From assembly GCA_947488295.1 (NCBI GenBank), contig CANKYU010000002.1, positions 992,001 through 1,056,000 on the forward strand: a stretch of 64,000 nucleotides of DNA. Reading direction: 5' to 3'. The DNA comes from an uncultured Anderseniella sp. GTDB lineage: Bacteria; Pseudomonadota; Alphaproteobacteria; Rhizobiales; Aestuariivirgaceae. Shown one piece after another: positions 44,301 to 53,306 of this stretch. A program made the translations under genes and the position numbers. Every line of letters starts with the position of its first letter. The stretch's first letter is position 1. The notes under the pieces were generated by a model. The model had not been told where the DNA came from. It made no database searches and worked only from the letters and a program-made list of their open reading frames with translations.

Positions 44301-45602
44301 TTAACTGCCGCAGGCTTCGAGGACGTCTTCAAACGTGCGCAGGCCTGTGGTTGGTGCATTGACCAGCACGGCCATGTTGCCGGGCAGATGCTTGTTTTCG
44401 CGCATGCGCATGTGGCCCTTGGGTATGTCGTTCCAGTCATAGACTTCCGACATGCACGGATCAATACGGCGGTTTATGACCAGCCGGTTGGCCTGGCTCG
44501 CCTGCATGAGATGGGCAAAGTGCGATCCCTGGATACGTTTCTGGTGCATCCAGACATACCGAGCGTCCATGGTGATGTTGTAGCCGGTTGTACCGGCGCA
44601 GAACACGACCATGCCGCCGCGCTTGCAGACCAGCGTCGAGACCGGGAAGGTTGCTTCACCGGGATGCTCAAACACCATGTCGACATTGTTGCCCTTGCCG
44701 GTGATGTCCCAGATCGCCTTGCCGAACTCACGCGCCGACTTGGCCCATTTATTGTACTCGGGTGTGCCGACGGTGGGCAGCTGTCCCCAACAGTCGAAAT
44801 TCTTACGGTTGATGACGCCCTTGGCGCCGAGACCCAGGACGAAGTCCGTCTTGTCGTCTTCCGAGATAACCCCGATGGCATTGGCGCCTGACGTGGCGAT
44901 CAGCTGGACGGCCATCGATCCGAGGCCGCCGGATGCGCCCCACACCAGCACGTTCTGGCCCGGCTTGAGTGTATGGGGACGGTGGCCGAACAACATCCGG
45001 TAGGCAGTTGCCAGCGTGAGCGTGTAGCAGGCACCTTCTTCCCATGTCAGGTGCTGCGGCCGCGGCATGAGCTGGCGGGCCTGGGCCCTGCAGAACTGCG
45101 CAAACGATCCGTCAGGTGTTTCATATCCCCAGATGCGTTGGGAGGTCGAGAACATCGGATCACCACCATTGCATTCCTCATCGTCGCCGGCGTCCTGGTT
45201 GCAGTGAATGACGACCTCGTCACCAACTTTCCAGCGCGTCACCTTGCGGCCAACGGCCCAGACAATGCCCGAGGCATCGGATCCGGCAATGTGATAGGGG
45301 TTCTTATGACCATCGATCGGTGACAGCGGTATGCCGAGCGATGCCCATACTCCGTTGTAGTTCACGCCTGCGGCCATCACCAGAACCAGTACTTCGTCGG
45401 AATCAATCTCCCATGTCGGCACCACTTCGACCTGCATGGCGGTGTCAGGCTCGCCGTGGCGTTCCTGACGAATGGTCCAGGCATACATTTCCTTCGGCAC
45501 ATGCCCGAGCGGCGGGATTTCACCGATCTCGTAAAGGTCCTTGCGTGCAGCGCCGGAATTTGCTGCCGGTTCTGCCGTCTCGCGTACTGCTGATACAGCC
45601 AT
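44301..45602 (-). CDS. ccr: Crotonyl-CoA carboxylase/reductase
   Basis: This is the key EMC enzyme, which reductively carboxylates crotonyl-CoA to (2S)-ethylmalonyl-CoA with NADPH and CO2. It is a medium-chain reductase of 433 residues, longer than ordinary quinone reductases. Family segments are the N-terminal YEIGEIPPLGHVPKEMYAW, GSDASGIVWAVG, VHCNQDAGDDEECNGGDPMF (read in part), the Rossmann VWGASGGLGSMAVQLI, and the C-terminal HFAHLMQA. AGGAGATC precedes the ATG. It is divergent from a small membrane-protein gene that leads to ecm. Confidence 0.96.
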   Translation of the reverse strand: MAVSAVRETAEPAANSGAARKDLYEIGEIPPLGHVPKEMYAWTIRQERHGEPDTAMQVEVVPTWEIDSDEVLVLVMAAGVNYNGVWASLGIPLSPIDGHKNPYHIAGSDASGIVWAVGRKVTRWKVGDEVVIHCNQDAGDDEECNGGDPMFSTSQRIWGYETPDGSFAQFCRAQARQLMPRPQHLTWEEGACYTLTLATAYRMLFGHRPHTLKPGQNVLVWGASGGLGSMAVQLIATSGANAIGVISEDDKTDFVLGLGAKGVINRKNFDCWGQLPTVGTPEYNKWAKSAREFGKAIWDITGKGNNVDMVFEHPGEATFPVSTLVCKRGGMVVFCAGTTGYNITMDARYVWMHQKRIQGSHFAHLMQASQANRLVINRRIDPCMSEVYDWNDIPKGHMRMRENKHLPGNMAVLVNAPTTGLRTFEDVLEACGS

Positions 45603-45646
45603 GATTGATCTCCTGCATAAATTTCGAGCATAGCATCGGGTAGATA

Positions 45647-45660
45647 ATGCTGCATTGCAA
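45647..45660. promoter_or_regulatory. ATGC-N6-GCAA dyad upstream of ccr
   Basis: ATGCTGCATTGCAA lies 45-58 bases before the ccr start and matches the mcd-upstream site at TGCTGCNNTGCAA. It is in the divergent region between ccr and the small membrane-protein gene, so it could control both. Confidence 0.4.
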
Positions 45661-45768
45661 CACGGAATTTGTCTAATTAAAACTTTCCATAATCTGTTTA
45701 CCTCATGGAAACCTCGATGGCCTAGTATCGTATTTCCATATTCAGAACGACAATATCAGGCTGTAGGC

Positions 45769-46107
45769 ATGAACGATTTTCTGAGCCTTTTGGGCATAAA
45801 TATTAGCTGGGGTTCGTACTTGCCGTTCGCCAACAATGACCTTGGCACGACGCCTTTGCTGATCGTGTGTGCGATGTGCCTGGCGGGTACGACAATCATC
45901 AACTCTTATTTGAAATTCAGTTCTCTTTTCAATACGATAATGAATTTTAGCGGGCTGTTTGCCGGGGCTTATTTTGCCAATATGTTCGCCCGCAGCTACC
46001 ACATTCCTGGCATTGACAGCATGGTGATGATTGCGGTGGCGGCCAATATCGGCATGGCGGTGGCTGCAATGATGCTGCTGGTCTATTACCGCAACTCTTC
46101 CGACTAG
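45769..46107 (+). CDS. Small membrane protein of unknown function between ccr and ecm
   Basis: This 112-residue protein has three predicted membrane segments (about residues 27-46, 55-72 and 80-104) and no charged catalytic motif. I recognise no named family. It lies between divergent ccr and codirectional ecm, 168 bases before ecm. ATG 45769 is chosen because the upstream frame lacks a plausible start. Codon use and hydrophobic periodicity support it as real. A role in EMC metabolism is only suggested by position. Confidence 0.65.
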   Translation: MNDFLSLLGINISWGSYLPFANNDLGTTPLLIVCAMCLAGTTIINSYLKFSSLFNTIMNFSGLFAGAYFANMFARSYHIPGIDSMVMIAVAANIGMAVAAMMLLVYYRNSSD

Positions 46108-46182
46108 GAACAACCACCGGCCTTTGGCGCGTATTTTTGCCGATGACGGCACCCGCCTGTCCAGAACAATCTTAAAGTCTGG

Positions 46183-46193
46183 TTGCGCTGCAA
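46183..46193. promoter_or_regulatory. TTGC-N3-GCAA dyad upstream of ecm
   Basis: TTGCGCTGCAA lies 83-93 bases before the ecm start. Its right part (TGCAATA) is identical to that of the mcd site, but the spacer is three bases shorter, so it is a weaker member of the set. Confidence 0.3.
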
Positions 46194-46275
46194 TAAAGTT
46201 CATGCTTCGATTATCGGCAATTGCCTGATTAAGTGCAGGCGCCTGTGATAACTCAGCAACTGGACCAGCAGCCCG

Positions 46276-48267
46276 ATGAACGACCCGACAAAGCGCGATC
46301 GCCCGTGGATTTTCCGCACCTATGCCGGGCACTCCACTGCCGAAGCCAGCAATGAGCTTTACCGTCGCAATCTGGACAAGGGCCAGACCGGTTTGTCGGT
46401 GGCCTTCGATCTGCCGACCCAGACCGGGTACGACAGCGATCATCTTCTGGCGCGCGGCGAGGTTGGCAAGGTCGGTGTTCCGGTATCGCACATAGGCGAC
46501 ATGCGGACGCTGTTCCAGGACATTCCGCTGGAGCGGATGAACACATCGATGACGATCAATGCGACGGCCGCCTGGCTGCTGGCGCTTTATGTTGCGGTTG
46601 CCGAAGAGCAGGGTGCAGCGCGGGCCAGTCTCACCGGCACCACGCAGAACGACATCATCAAGGAGTATCTGTCACGCGGGACCTATGTGTTTCCGCCGCA
46701 GCCGTCCATGCGGCTCATTACCGATACAATCACCTGGTCACGGATTGAGTGTCCCAAGTGGAATCCGATGAATGTGTGCTCCTACCATCTGCAGGAAGCC
46801 GGCGCCACGCCGGCGCAGGAACTGGCGTTCGCACTGGCAACGGCAATTGCCGTTCTGGACGGTGTGAAAGCATCCGGGCAGGTGCCGGATGACGATTTTC
46901 CGATGATCGTCGGCCGTATCAGCTTTTTCGTGAACGCCGGTATCAAGTTCATTACCGAGCTGTCAAAAATGCGGGCCTTCACCGAGTTGTGGGACGACAT
47001 TTGCCGGACCCGCTACGGTGTCGAGGACGAAAAACTGCGCCGGTTCCGCTATGGTGTGCAGGTCAACTCGCTCGGACTGACCGAACAGCAGCCTGAAAAC
47101 AACGTCTATCGCATCCTGATCGAAATGCTGGCGGTGGTGCTGTCAAAGAATGCCCGTGCGCGGGCCGTGCAACTGCCGGCATGGAACGAAGCGCTCGGGC
47201 TGCCGCGGGCGTGGGACCAGCAGTGGTCACTGCGCATGCAGCAGATCATGGCGTTCGAAACCGACCTGCTTGAAAACGGTGACATTTTTGACGGCTCCGA
47301 GGTCATCGGGGCCAAGGTTGACGCACTGAAGTCGGCGGCACTGCAGGAACTGGCGGTTATCGAGAAAATGGGCGGTGCGGTGGCCGCCGTAGACAGCGGT
47401 TACATGAAAGCCGAACTGGTCAAGTCCAACGCTGTGCGCATCAAGGCCATTGAAGAAGGCCGCGAGACCGTCGTCGGCGTCAACGCCTACGAGACCAGCG
47501 AGCCGTCACCTTTGTCTGGCGGCGATGGCGACAGTATCCTGACGGTTCCGGAACACGTTGAGCAGGAACAGGTTGAGCGCCTTAAAAAGTGGCGCAAGGA
47601 GCGTGATGCATCCGCTGTCGACGCAGCTTTGTCGGACTTGAAAGCGGCTGCGCGCGACGGCAGCAATATCATGGGCCCGTCAATTGCATGTGCGAAGACC
47701 GGCGTCACAACCGGCGAGTGGGGTCAGACCCTGCGCGATGTGTTCGGTGAGTACCGGGCGCCCACCGGGGTCGGCACCGTCGTTACCCTGGCCGCGCCGG
47801 AAAATTCAGAAGATGTGCGTGAGCAGGTTGCGGCGCTGTCCGAGCGGTTGGGTGTACCGGTCAAATTTCTGGTCGGCAAACCGGGCCTGGACGGGCATTC
47901 GAACGGTGCGGAGCAGATTGCGGTGCGGGCCGGCGAAGTGGGCATGGAAGTCATCTATGAAGGTATTCGCCTGACCCCGGAAGAAATCGTGTCGGCGGCA
48001 ATCGAGCAACAGGTGCATGTGGTCGGCCTGTCCATTCTGTCCGGCAGCCACGTGCCGCTGGTGCGTGACGTGATGAACCGGATGCGCTCTGCTGGCATGG
48101 ACAAGGTGCCGGTGGTTGTGGGCGGTATCATTCCGGAAGAGGATGCCAATGTGCTGAAGCAGATGGGTGTGGCCAGGGTCTACACGCCCAAGGATTTCCG
48201 CATGACCGGCATCATGGGCGAGATCGTGAAAGAGATCGATGGCCGCCTTGACGATGCTGCGGCCTAG
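46276..48267 (+). CDS. ecm: Ethylmalonyl-CoA mutase (MeaA type)
   Basis: This B12-dependent mutase converts (2R)-ethylmalonyl-CoA to methylsuccinyl-CoA, the substrate of Mcd. It has 663 residues as one chain. The N-terminal RTYAGHSTAEASN and GLSVAFDLPTQTGYDSDH are hallmark segments of the MeaA/Ecm branch of methylmalonyl-CoA mutases. The C-terminal cobalamin domain (about 515-655) has the base-off DxHxxG motif with Asp539 and His541 (GLDGHSNG), followed by LSILSGSH and VVGGIIPEED. With ccr, its position confirms the EMC assignment. Confidence 0.95.
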   Translation: MNDPTKRDRPWIFRTYAGHSTAEASNELYRRNLDKGQTGLSVAFDLPTQTGYDSDHLLARGEVGKVGVPVSHIGDMRTLFQDIPLERMNTSMTINATAAWLLALYVAVAEEQGAARASLTGTTQNDIIKEYLSRGTYVFPPQPSMRLITDTITWSRIECPKWNPMNVCSYHLQEAGATPAQELAFALATAIAVLDGVKASGQVPDDDFPMIVGRISFFVNAGIKFITELSKMRAFTELWDDICRTRYGVEDEKLRRFRYGVQVNSLGLTEQQPENNVYRILIEMLAVVLSKNARARAVQLPAWNEALGLPRAWDQQWSLRMQQIMAFETDLLENGDIFDGSEVIGAKVDALKSAALQELAVIEKMGGAVAAVDSGYMKAELVKSNAVRIKAIEEGRETVVGVNAYETSEPSPLSGGDGDSILTVPEHVEQEQVERLKKWRKERDASAVDAALSDLKAAARDGSNIMGPSIACAKTGVTTGEWGQTLRDVFGEYRAPTGVGTVVTLAAPENSEDVREQVAALSERLGVPVKFLVGKPGLDGHSNGAEQIAVRAGEVGMEVIYEGIRLTPEEIVSAAIEQQVHVVGLSILSGSHVPLVRDVMNRMRSAGMDKVPVVVGGIIPEEDANVLKQMGVARVYTPKDFRMTGIMGEIVKEIDGRLDDAAA

Positions 48268-48313
48268 ACCAGGTTTGCAGGTTTGACGGAAGCTTTGGCG
48301 GTACAGGGAGTGA

Positions 48314-48772
48314 ATGATGGAAGTGGTGCTGCGACGGGCATGCAAGGAGGACCTTCCGGCTATCGTGGAACTTCTGGCAGACGACGGTCTCGGCAATGGC
48401 CGCGAAAATGCCAGCCTGCCACTGGATAAGGCCTATGTTTCCGCGTTTGACGCGCTGGACGGTGATCCCAACCAGTTTCTCGTCGTGGCCCAGGAAGGCG
48501 ACGTGATTGCAGCAACCATGCAGCTCACATTCATAGCCGGTATCAGCCGTACCGGGGCCTGGCGCTGCCAGATCGAAGCGGTCCGCGTCGCCGCATCTCA
48601 TCGCGGCAGCGGGCTGGGCCAGCGCATGTTCGAATTTGCCATAGCCGAAAGCCGGTCGCGCGGCTGCAGCCTGGTACAACTGACAACCGACAAGACCCGG
48701 GATGATGCGCATCGCTTCTATGACCGGCTGGGTTTTGTCGCCAGCCATATCGGCTACAAGCTGAAGCTGTAG
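48314..48772 (+). CDS. GNAT-family N-acetyltransferase
   Basis: This 152-residue acetyltransferase has the GNAT fold: an N-terminal strand (EVVLRRACKEDLPAI), and the acetyl-CoA loop VAASHRGSGLGQRMFEFAI, followed by CSLVQLTTDKTRDDAHRFY with the C-terminal GFVASHIGYK. An AGGGAG site precedes the ATG pair at 48314/48317. It lies 46 bases after ecm. The acceptor is unknown. Confidence 0.88.
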   Translation: MMEVVLRRACKEDLPAIVELLADDGLGNGRENASLPLDKAYVSAFDALDGDPNQFLVVAQEGDVIAATMQLTFIAGISRTGAWRCQIEAVRVAASHRGSGLGQRMFEFAIAESRSRGCSLVQLTTDKTRDDAHRFYDRLGFVASHIGYKLKL

Positions 48773-48776
48773 AAGT

Positions 48777-49400
48777 TCAGGTTCTGCGCACGACCAGCAT
48801 GTGCGCGTCCGGTTCACCATCCGGTATTGTCGCCTCTATCCGGTCGGTCACGATGGCAAGCGGCAGCTTGTCGATTACCGCGTCGAAACGGTCGCGCTGC
48901 CAAACCGGGTTGGCAATGACACAGGCCATCAGGCCATCCGGCTGAAGATGGGCAAACAGGTTGTGAAATCCGGCAGCGCCGACATGTCCGGTCGTGAAGG
49001 TGCCGGCACTGACGATGGCGGTATAGGGCTGCGGCAGGTCCAGGGGCTGATTCAGGTCCGCCGTGATCAATGTCCGGTAAAGCTGCTTTGCCTGTGCAAC
49101 CTTCAGCATCTCCGGTGACAGGTCCACACCGTCGATCAGGTCAAATCCGTGCATTTTCAAACGGGCGGCAACCGCACCGGTGCCGCAACCGGCATCAAGC
49201 ACCCGGGCGCCGGCAACGTCTGCCGTGTGGTCATGCAACAGGTCAGCGATTGTGTTCGTGCCGGTGACCTTGAGGGTGGAAAACACGTCGCGATCATAGT
49301 CGGCCGCCCATTTTGCATAGACCGAGCGCGCATCTTCGCTGCCGGTGATGGCCCGGGCACGCCGCAGGTTGCGGCGGGCATTTTCGCTATTGCCGTTCAT
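48777..49400 (-). CDS. Class I SAM-dependent methyltransferase (paralogue 1)
   Basis: This 207-residue methyltransferase has an N-terminal helix with YAKWAADYDRDVF, SAM motif I VLDAGCGTGAVAARL, and post-motif segments DGVDLSPEMLKVA and LMACVIANPVW. ATG 49400 lies 14 bases inside the end of the upstream paralogue, so they are translationally coupled. The closest match in the window is that neighbour. The WAxxYDR element is typical of a group of uncharacterised methyltransferases resembling human METTL27. No substrate can be assigned. Confidence 0.82.
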   Translation of the reverse strand: MNGNSENARRNLRRARAITGSEDARSVYAKWAADYDRDVFSTLKVTGTNTIADLLHDHTADVAGARVLDAGCGTGAVAARLKMHGFDLIDGVDLSPEMLKVAQAKQLYRTLITADLNQPLDLPQPYTAIVSAGTFTTGHVGAAGFHNLFAHLQPDGLMACVIANPVWQRDRFDAVIDKLPLAIVTDRIEATIPDGEPDAHMLVVRRT

Positions 49401-50046
49401 ACAGATTGAGCCATGAATCGCTTGTGGATGATGTTTCGTAATTGACACCGGCCTGCCGGGTTACCAGCCGCACCGTTCCGGCTTTCTCGAGGCGGTGCAG
49501 TTCGTCCTTGAACCCGGCCTGGGTCCAGACGCCTGTATTGATCGAAAACGCGAACAGGCCGCCCGGCGCGATAATGCGAAACAGTTCTGCAAGGCATGAA
49601 GGGCCAACATGGCCATGGGTGAAGGTGCCGGTGCACACGGCTGCGCCATAGGCCGCGTCGCCGATATCGAGCGGTCTGGTCAGGTCTCCTTCGATCAGGT
49701 TCTCGTATATATTGCGCTGTGCCGCTTCGGCCAGCATGTCGGCCGAGTAGTCAATGGCATCGATGCTGGTGAAACCGAGGCCAGCCAGTTCCAGCCCGGC
49801 AAGGCCGGTACCGGCGCCGACATCCAGCACCTTGATGGTCTTGTCTCGAACATGGTCAGCCAGCAGCCGGCTTACCAGACGGGGAGACAGATAGCCCAGT
49901 CCTTCCAGCATGGTCCGGTCATAGGTTTCCGCCCAGTCGCGGTAAAGCTCGCGGGTATCGGTGTCATTTGACAGCTTGTAGGCGCGCTCGAGAAGTCTGG
50001 CGGATTTGCTGTCAACGTTTGGCGGTATTCTGCTGGAGCTTGCCAT
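49387..50046 (-). CDS. Class I SAM-dependent methyltransferase (paralogue 2)
   Basis: This second methyltransferase (219 residues from ATG 50046) shares the layout of its downstream neighbour: YRDWAETYDRTMLEGLGY, SAM motif I VLDVGAGTGLAGLEL, DAIDYSADMLAEA and LFAFSINTGVW. The two are tandem paralogues that have diverged strongly, as only motif blocks match by eye. The frame stays open about 107 codons upstream, but that extension is Cys/His-rich and antisense to the start of the transporter gene, so it is dismissed. It is divergent from the AEC transporter. Confidence 0.82.
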   Translation of the reverse strand: MASSSRIPPNVDSKSARLLERAYKLSNDTDTRELYRDWAETYDRTMLEGLGYLSPRLVSRLLADHVRDKTIKVLDVGAGTGLAGLELAGLGFTSIDAIDYSADMLAEAAQRNIYENLIEGDLTRPLDIGDAAYGAAVCTGTFTHGHVGPSCLAELFRIIAPGGLFAFSINTGVWTQAGFKDELHRLEKAGTVRLVTRQAGVNYETSSTSDSWLNLYERQ

Positions 50047-50112
50047 GGCAGCAGTGTATCCAATCGGGATGCGGAGACAATATCCAACCTCAACCGGGGG
50101 CCAGGGGATCGT

Positions 50113-51054
50113 TTGCAAAGTGTAATTACAACAGTGGTGCCGGTGTTCGTGCTGATCGTGCTGGGTTTCGGCGCCGGGCGGTTCGGCTTCTTTGTAGAAG
50201 GCTCCGCGCGCGGCTTGTCGACATTCGTGTTCACCTTTGCCATCCCCGCCATGCTGTTCAAGGCGATGGTCACGCTGGGCATACCGGCAAGCCCGCCATG
50301 GGGCTTGTGGGGGGCGTTCTTCACCGCCGTGGCCATCGTGTGGATACTGGCAATCCTGGCATCGCATTTCGTGGCGGGACTTGAAGGAGCCGGCGGTGCG
50401 TCAGCGGCCCTTGGCGCGGGCTTCGGCAACACGGTCATGCTGGGCCTGCCGCTGGGTGTTGCCTATTTCGGCAATGATGCTCTTCTGCCCATGGCGCTGA
50501 TCATCTCTATACATCTGCCGCTACAATGGTTTGCCGCCACCTTGCTGGCGCAGTGGGGCTCGCAGGCCGAAAGGCAGGGGCTCTCGATCTTGCTGCGCAC
50601 CTTGCTGAAAGACCTGTTTACCAACCCGATCGTGCTGGCGCTGCTGGCAGGGAGCGCGTGGAATCTCGCGGGGTTCGGGTTGCACCCGATGGCGGACAAG
50701 ATTGTGTCGATGCTGGCCCAGGCCGCCGTTCCGGCAGCACTGTTTGCGCTTGGACTTTCACTGGCGCGATTTGGCCTGATGGGCAGCGGGCTCGCGGCGG
50801 TGGTTCTCATGTTGCTGAAGCTTGCCGTCATGCCGGCAATTGCCGCCGTGCTGGCATTCACGGTGTTTGATCTGACCGCAGTTCAAGCCGGCGTCGTGGT
50901 GTTGTTTGCCGCGCTGCCGACGGGCGCCAACGCCTATATCTTTGCGGAACGCCAGGGGGCGGCAGAAGCTGCCGTGTCAGTCAGTGTGGCGGCGGGAACG
51001 GCCCTGTCGATTGTCACCTTGAGTATCGTGCTGACGCTGGTGCCGCATATCTGA
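50113..51054 (+). CDS. AEC-family transporter
   Basis: This inner-membrane protein of 313 residues has about ten predicted helices in two inverted halves, the auxin-efflux-carrier fold. Family segments are the opening VVPVFVLIVLGFGAGRFGF, GFGNTVMLGLPLG in the fourth helix and LPTGANAYIFAERQGA near the C-terminus. Bacterial members export malate, malonate or similar carboxylates. The start is TTG at 50113 with AGGGGA upstream. It is divergent from the paired methyltransferase genes. Confidence 0.9.
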   Translation: MQSVITTVVPVFVLIVLGFGAGRFGFFVEGSARGLSTFVFTFAIPAMLFKAMVTLGIPASPPWGLWGAFFTAVAIVWILAILASHFVAGLEGAGGASAALGAGFGNTVMLGLPLGVAYFGNDALLPMALIISIHLPLQWFAATLLAQWGSQAERQGLSILLRTLLKDLFTNPIVLALLAGSAWNLAGFGLHPMADKIVSMLAQAAVPAALFALGLSLARFGLMGSGLAAVVLMLLKLAVMPAIAAVLAFTVFDLTAVQAGVVVLFAALPTGANAYIFAERQGAAEAAVSVSVAAGTALSIVTLSIVLTLVPHI

Positions 51055-51070
51055 GCCTGCCCGGCATGTT

Positions 51071-51919
51071 CTAGAAGCCGAACTGTTTGCGGATCATAGC
51101 CGGTGTGACGCCATCATCACGCAGGGCTGCAAGTGAGCGGTCCCGTGCGCTCTTGGACAGTTTGCGCCCGGTGTCATCCGAGATCAGCCTGTGGTGAATG
51201 TAGACCGGTACCGGTAGCTCCAGGATGGATTGCAGGACCCGGTGAATGGAGGTGGCGTGAAACAGGTCTATGCCGCGGGTAATATGGGTGATGGCCTGGA
51301 TGGCATCATCATGCACCACGGCGATATGATAGCTGGTCGCGATGTCCTTGCGGGCCAGCACGACATCGCCCCAGGTTTGCGGCGTACAGGTGACGACGCC
51401 GGTTTCGCCGTTGGGGCCGCAGCCTGCTTCGTAGAAGCTCAGATCCGGCCCGGCGGCGAGGATGGCTTTCGCCATGTCGAGGCGCAGTGCGAAAGGTTCG
51501 CCTGCGGTCATGCGCCGGTTGCGCTCCATTTTCGTCATCAACCGGCAGTAGCCGGGATAGACGGTTGTGCCGTCAGGGTCTTTCGGGCCGGGCGCATTTG
51601 AGAGCCTGGCCCTGGTGCAGAAACACGGATACAGCAAGCCCAGCCGTTCTAGCCGGTCAATGATGATGGTGTATTCATGCATGTGCCGGGACTGGTGACG
51701 CACCGGCTGCTGCCAGTCCAGACCAAGCCATTCGAGATCAGCAAGCGCCTGTTCGGCAAATTCGGGTTTGCATCGCGCCCGGTCAATGTCTTCGATGCGC
51801 AACAGGAACTGAGCCTTGTGTAGTTTTGCCTGCTGCGCCGAGAACAGGGCCGAATAGGCATGGCCCAGATGCAGTTTGCCATTGGGGCTGGGGGCAAAGC
51901 GAAAAGTCGGTCCTGCCAT
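51071..51919 (-). CDS. gluQ: Glutamyl-Q tRNA(Asp) synthetase
   Basis: This truncated glutamyl-tRNA synthetase relative (282 residues, no anticodon-binding domain) attaches glutamate to queuosine at position 34 of tRNA-Asp. The class I signatures are HLGHAYS (HIGH-type) and KLSKS (KMSKS-type). A zinc site is formed by CFC and the later YPGYC segment, as in bacterial GluQ. The FAPSPNGKLH start supports ATG 51919. It converges with the AEC transporter gene. Confidence 0.93.
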   Translation of the reverse strand: MAGPTFRFAPSPNGKLHLGHAYSALFSAQQAKLHKAQFLLRIEDIDRARCKPEFAEQALADLEWLGLDWQQPVRHQSRHMHEYTIIIDRLERLGLLYPCFCTRARLSNAPGPKDPDGTTVYPGYCRLMTKMERNRRMTAGEPFALRLDMAKAILAAGPDLSFYEAGCGPNGETGVVTCTPQTWGDVVLARKDIATSYHIAVVHDDAIQAITHITRGIDLFHATSIHRVLQSILELPVPVYIHHRLISDDTGRKLSKSARDRSLAALRDDGVTPAMIRKQFGF

Positions 51920-51968
51920 TCGTCAACTTTCATTCCGATTCATTTTGCCAGACCCTATACTGGTCTTC

Positions 51969-52619
51969 ATGAGCCAAGCCAGCGTGACCATCAACACGAT
52001 AGATGACCTTGCCGCGGGAGCGGAAGCCCTGTTCGAGCTTGATCCCCGGTTTCGCACACTGCATGAGCAGAACGGACTGCCCAGGCTGCGCAGGCGTGAC
52101 GGTGGCCTGGCCGGCCTGGCACATATTGTGGTCGGGCAGCTGATTTCCACAAAAGCCGCCAACTCGATCTGGGCGAGGGTGGAAGCCGCACTGTCGCCCT
52201 TCGACGTGGCGCGCATTAGCGAAATGCAGGTGTCCGATCTGGCCGGTCATGGCCTGACCCGTGCCAAGGCAACAGCCATCATCAGTGCGGCGAAAGCCGA
52301 GCATGAGGGCACGTTCAGTTTCGGGTTGCTGGCAGGTCTTGACGACGACAGCGCCGCGGCCGAGTTGAAGAAGCTTCGCGGTGTCGGCCAGTGGACGGCC
52401 GACATCTATCTGGTGACCTGTCTCGGCCGCCGCGATGCCTGGCCGGCGGGCGATCTTGCTGTGCGGGCAGGTGTGCAGCTTTTTGAACAGCTTGGTGATG
52501 TGCCGTCTATCGCTGATATGCCTGCCCATGCCGAACGCTGGCGGCCCTGGCGCGCGGTTGCGGCATGTTATCTGTGGGGTCTTTATGCGAGCCATCGCCG
52601 GCGCGACGTGGGGATCTGA
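51969..52619 (+). CDS. DNA-3-methyladenine glycosylase (AlkA-like, HhH-GPD)
   Basis: This base-excision repair enzyme has 216 residues. The helix-hairpin-helix LRGVGQWTADIYLV is followed by the glycine/proline loop and the catalytic Asp162 in GDLAVRAG. The N-terminal Ada-like extension of E. coli AlkA is absent, as in many alphaproteobacterial versions. It removes alkylated purines from DNA. ATG 51969 is preferred over an upstream Met that would overlap gluQ. It is divergent from gluQ. Confidence 0.9.
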   Translation: MSQASVTINTIDDLAAGAEALFELDPRFRTLHEQNGLPRLRRRDGGLAGLAHIVVGQLISTKAANSIWARVEAALSPFDVARISEMQVSDLAGHGLTRAKATAIISAAKAEHEGTFSFGLLAGLDDDSAAAELKKLRGVGQWTADIYLVTCLGRRDAWPAGDLAVRAGVQLFEQLGDVPSIADMPAHAERWRPWRAVAACYLWGLYASHRRRDVGI

Positions 52620-52745
52620 CCATCCGGCACGGCACAAAATGCCCGGCAAGCGTCAAATTTGTACCCTTCACACACCCGTTGCACAAGATATAGTAGTCTG
52701 GAATCGTTGCTCGCATCTGTTGCAACCAACCTGGAAGGACAGGAC

Positions 52746-53306
52746 GTGCTGCACCCGAATGTTGCGCCGGACAGTTGCCCGGCTCTCGTGCTGAATGCAG
52801 ATTACCGGCCGCTGAGTTATTACCCACTTTCGCTGTGGGGCTGGCAGGACGTGGTCAAAGCGGTGTTTCTCGAACGTGTTCACATCGTTTCCGAATACGA
52901 TACCGTCGTGCGCTCGACCAGTTGTGAGGTGCGGCTACCGTCGGTGGTATCGCTGAAGACCTATGTAAAACCGGCGCGCTATCCGGCGTTCACACGCTTT
53001 AACGTTTTTCTGCGTGACAAGTTCATGTGCCAGTATTGCGGCCAGGGCGAAGACCTGACGTTTGACCATCTGATCCCGCGCTCAAAAGGCGGGCAGACAA
53101 CGTGGGACAATGTCGTGGCTGCCTGCAGCCCGTGCAATCTGCGCAAGGCCAACAAGATGGCGAAGGACTGCGGCATGCATCCTGCCATGCACCCGATCAA
53201 GCCGACGGTGCATCAGTTGCATGCCAATGGCCGGCATTTTCCGCCCAACTACCTGCATGAAAGCTGGCAGGACTATCTCTACTGGGATACCGAACTTGAT
53301 CCGTAG
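52746..53306 (+). CDS. HNH endonuclease (conserved housekeeping type)
   Basis: This 186-residue HNH protein is a type that is nearly universal in alphaproteobacteria. It opens with LHPNVAPDSCPALVLNADYR (quoted to limit), has a conserved WGWQDVVKAVFL block, then the nuclease domain with the CQYC zinc pair, TFDHLIPRSKGG and CSPCN. GTG 52746 is chosen because GGAAGG sits seven bases upstream; a longer frame from 52659 lacks family similarity. Its biological role is not established. The last 28 bases overlap the convergent dsbB-like gene. Confidence 0.88.
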   Translation: MLHPNVAPDSCPALVLNADYRPLSYYPLSLWGWQDVVKAVFLERVHIVSEYDTVVRSTSCEVRLPSVVSLKTYVKPARYPAFTRFNVFLRDKFMCQYCGQGEDLTFDHLIPRSKGGQTTWDNVVAACSPCNLRKANKMAKDCGMHPAMHPIKPTVHQLHANGRHFPPNYLHESWQDYLYWDTELDP

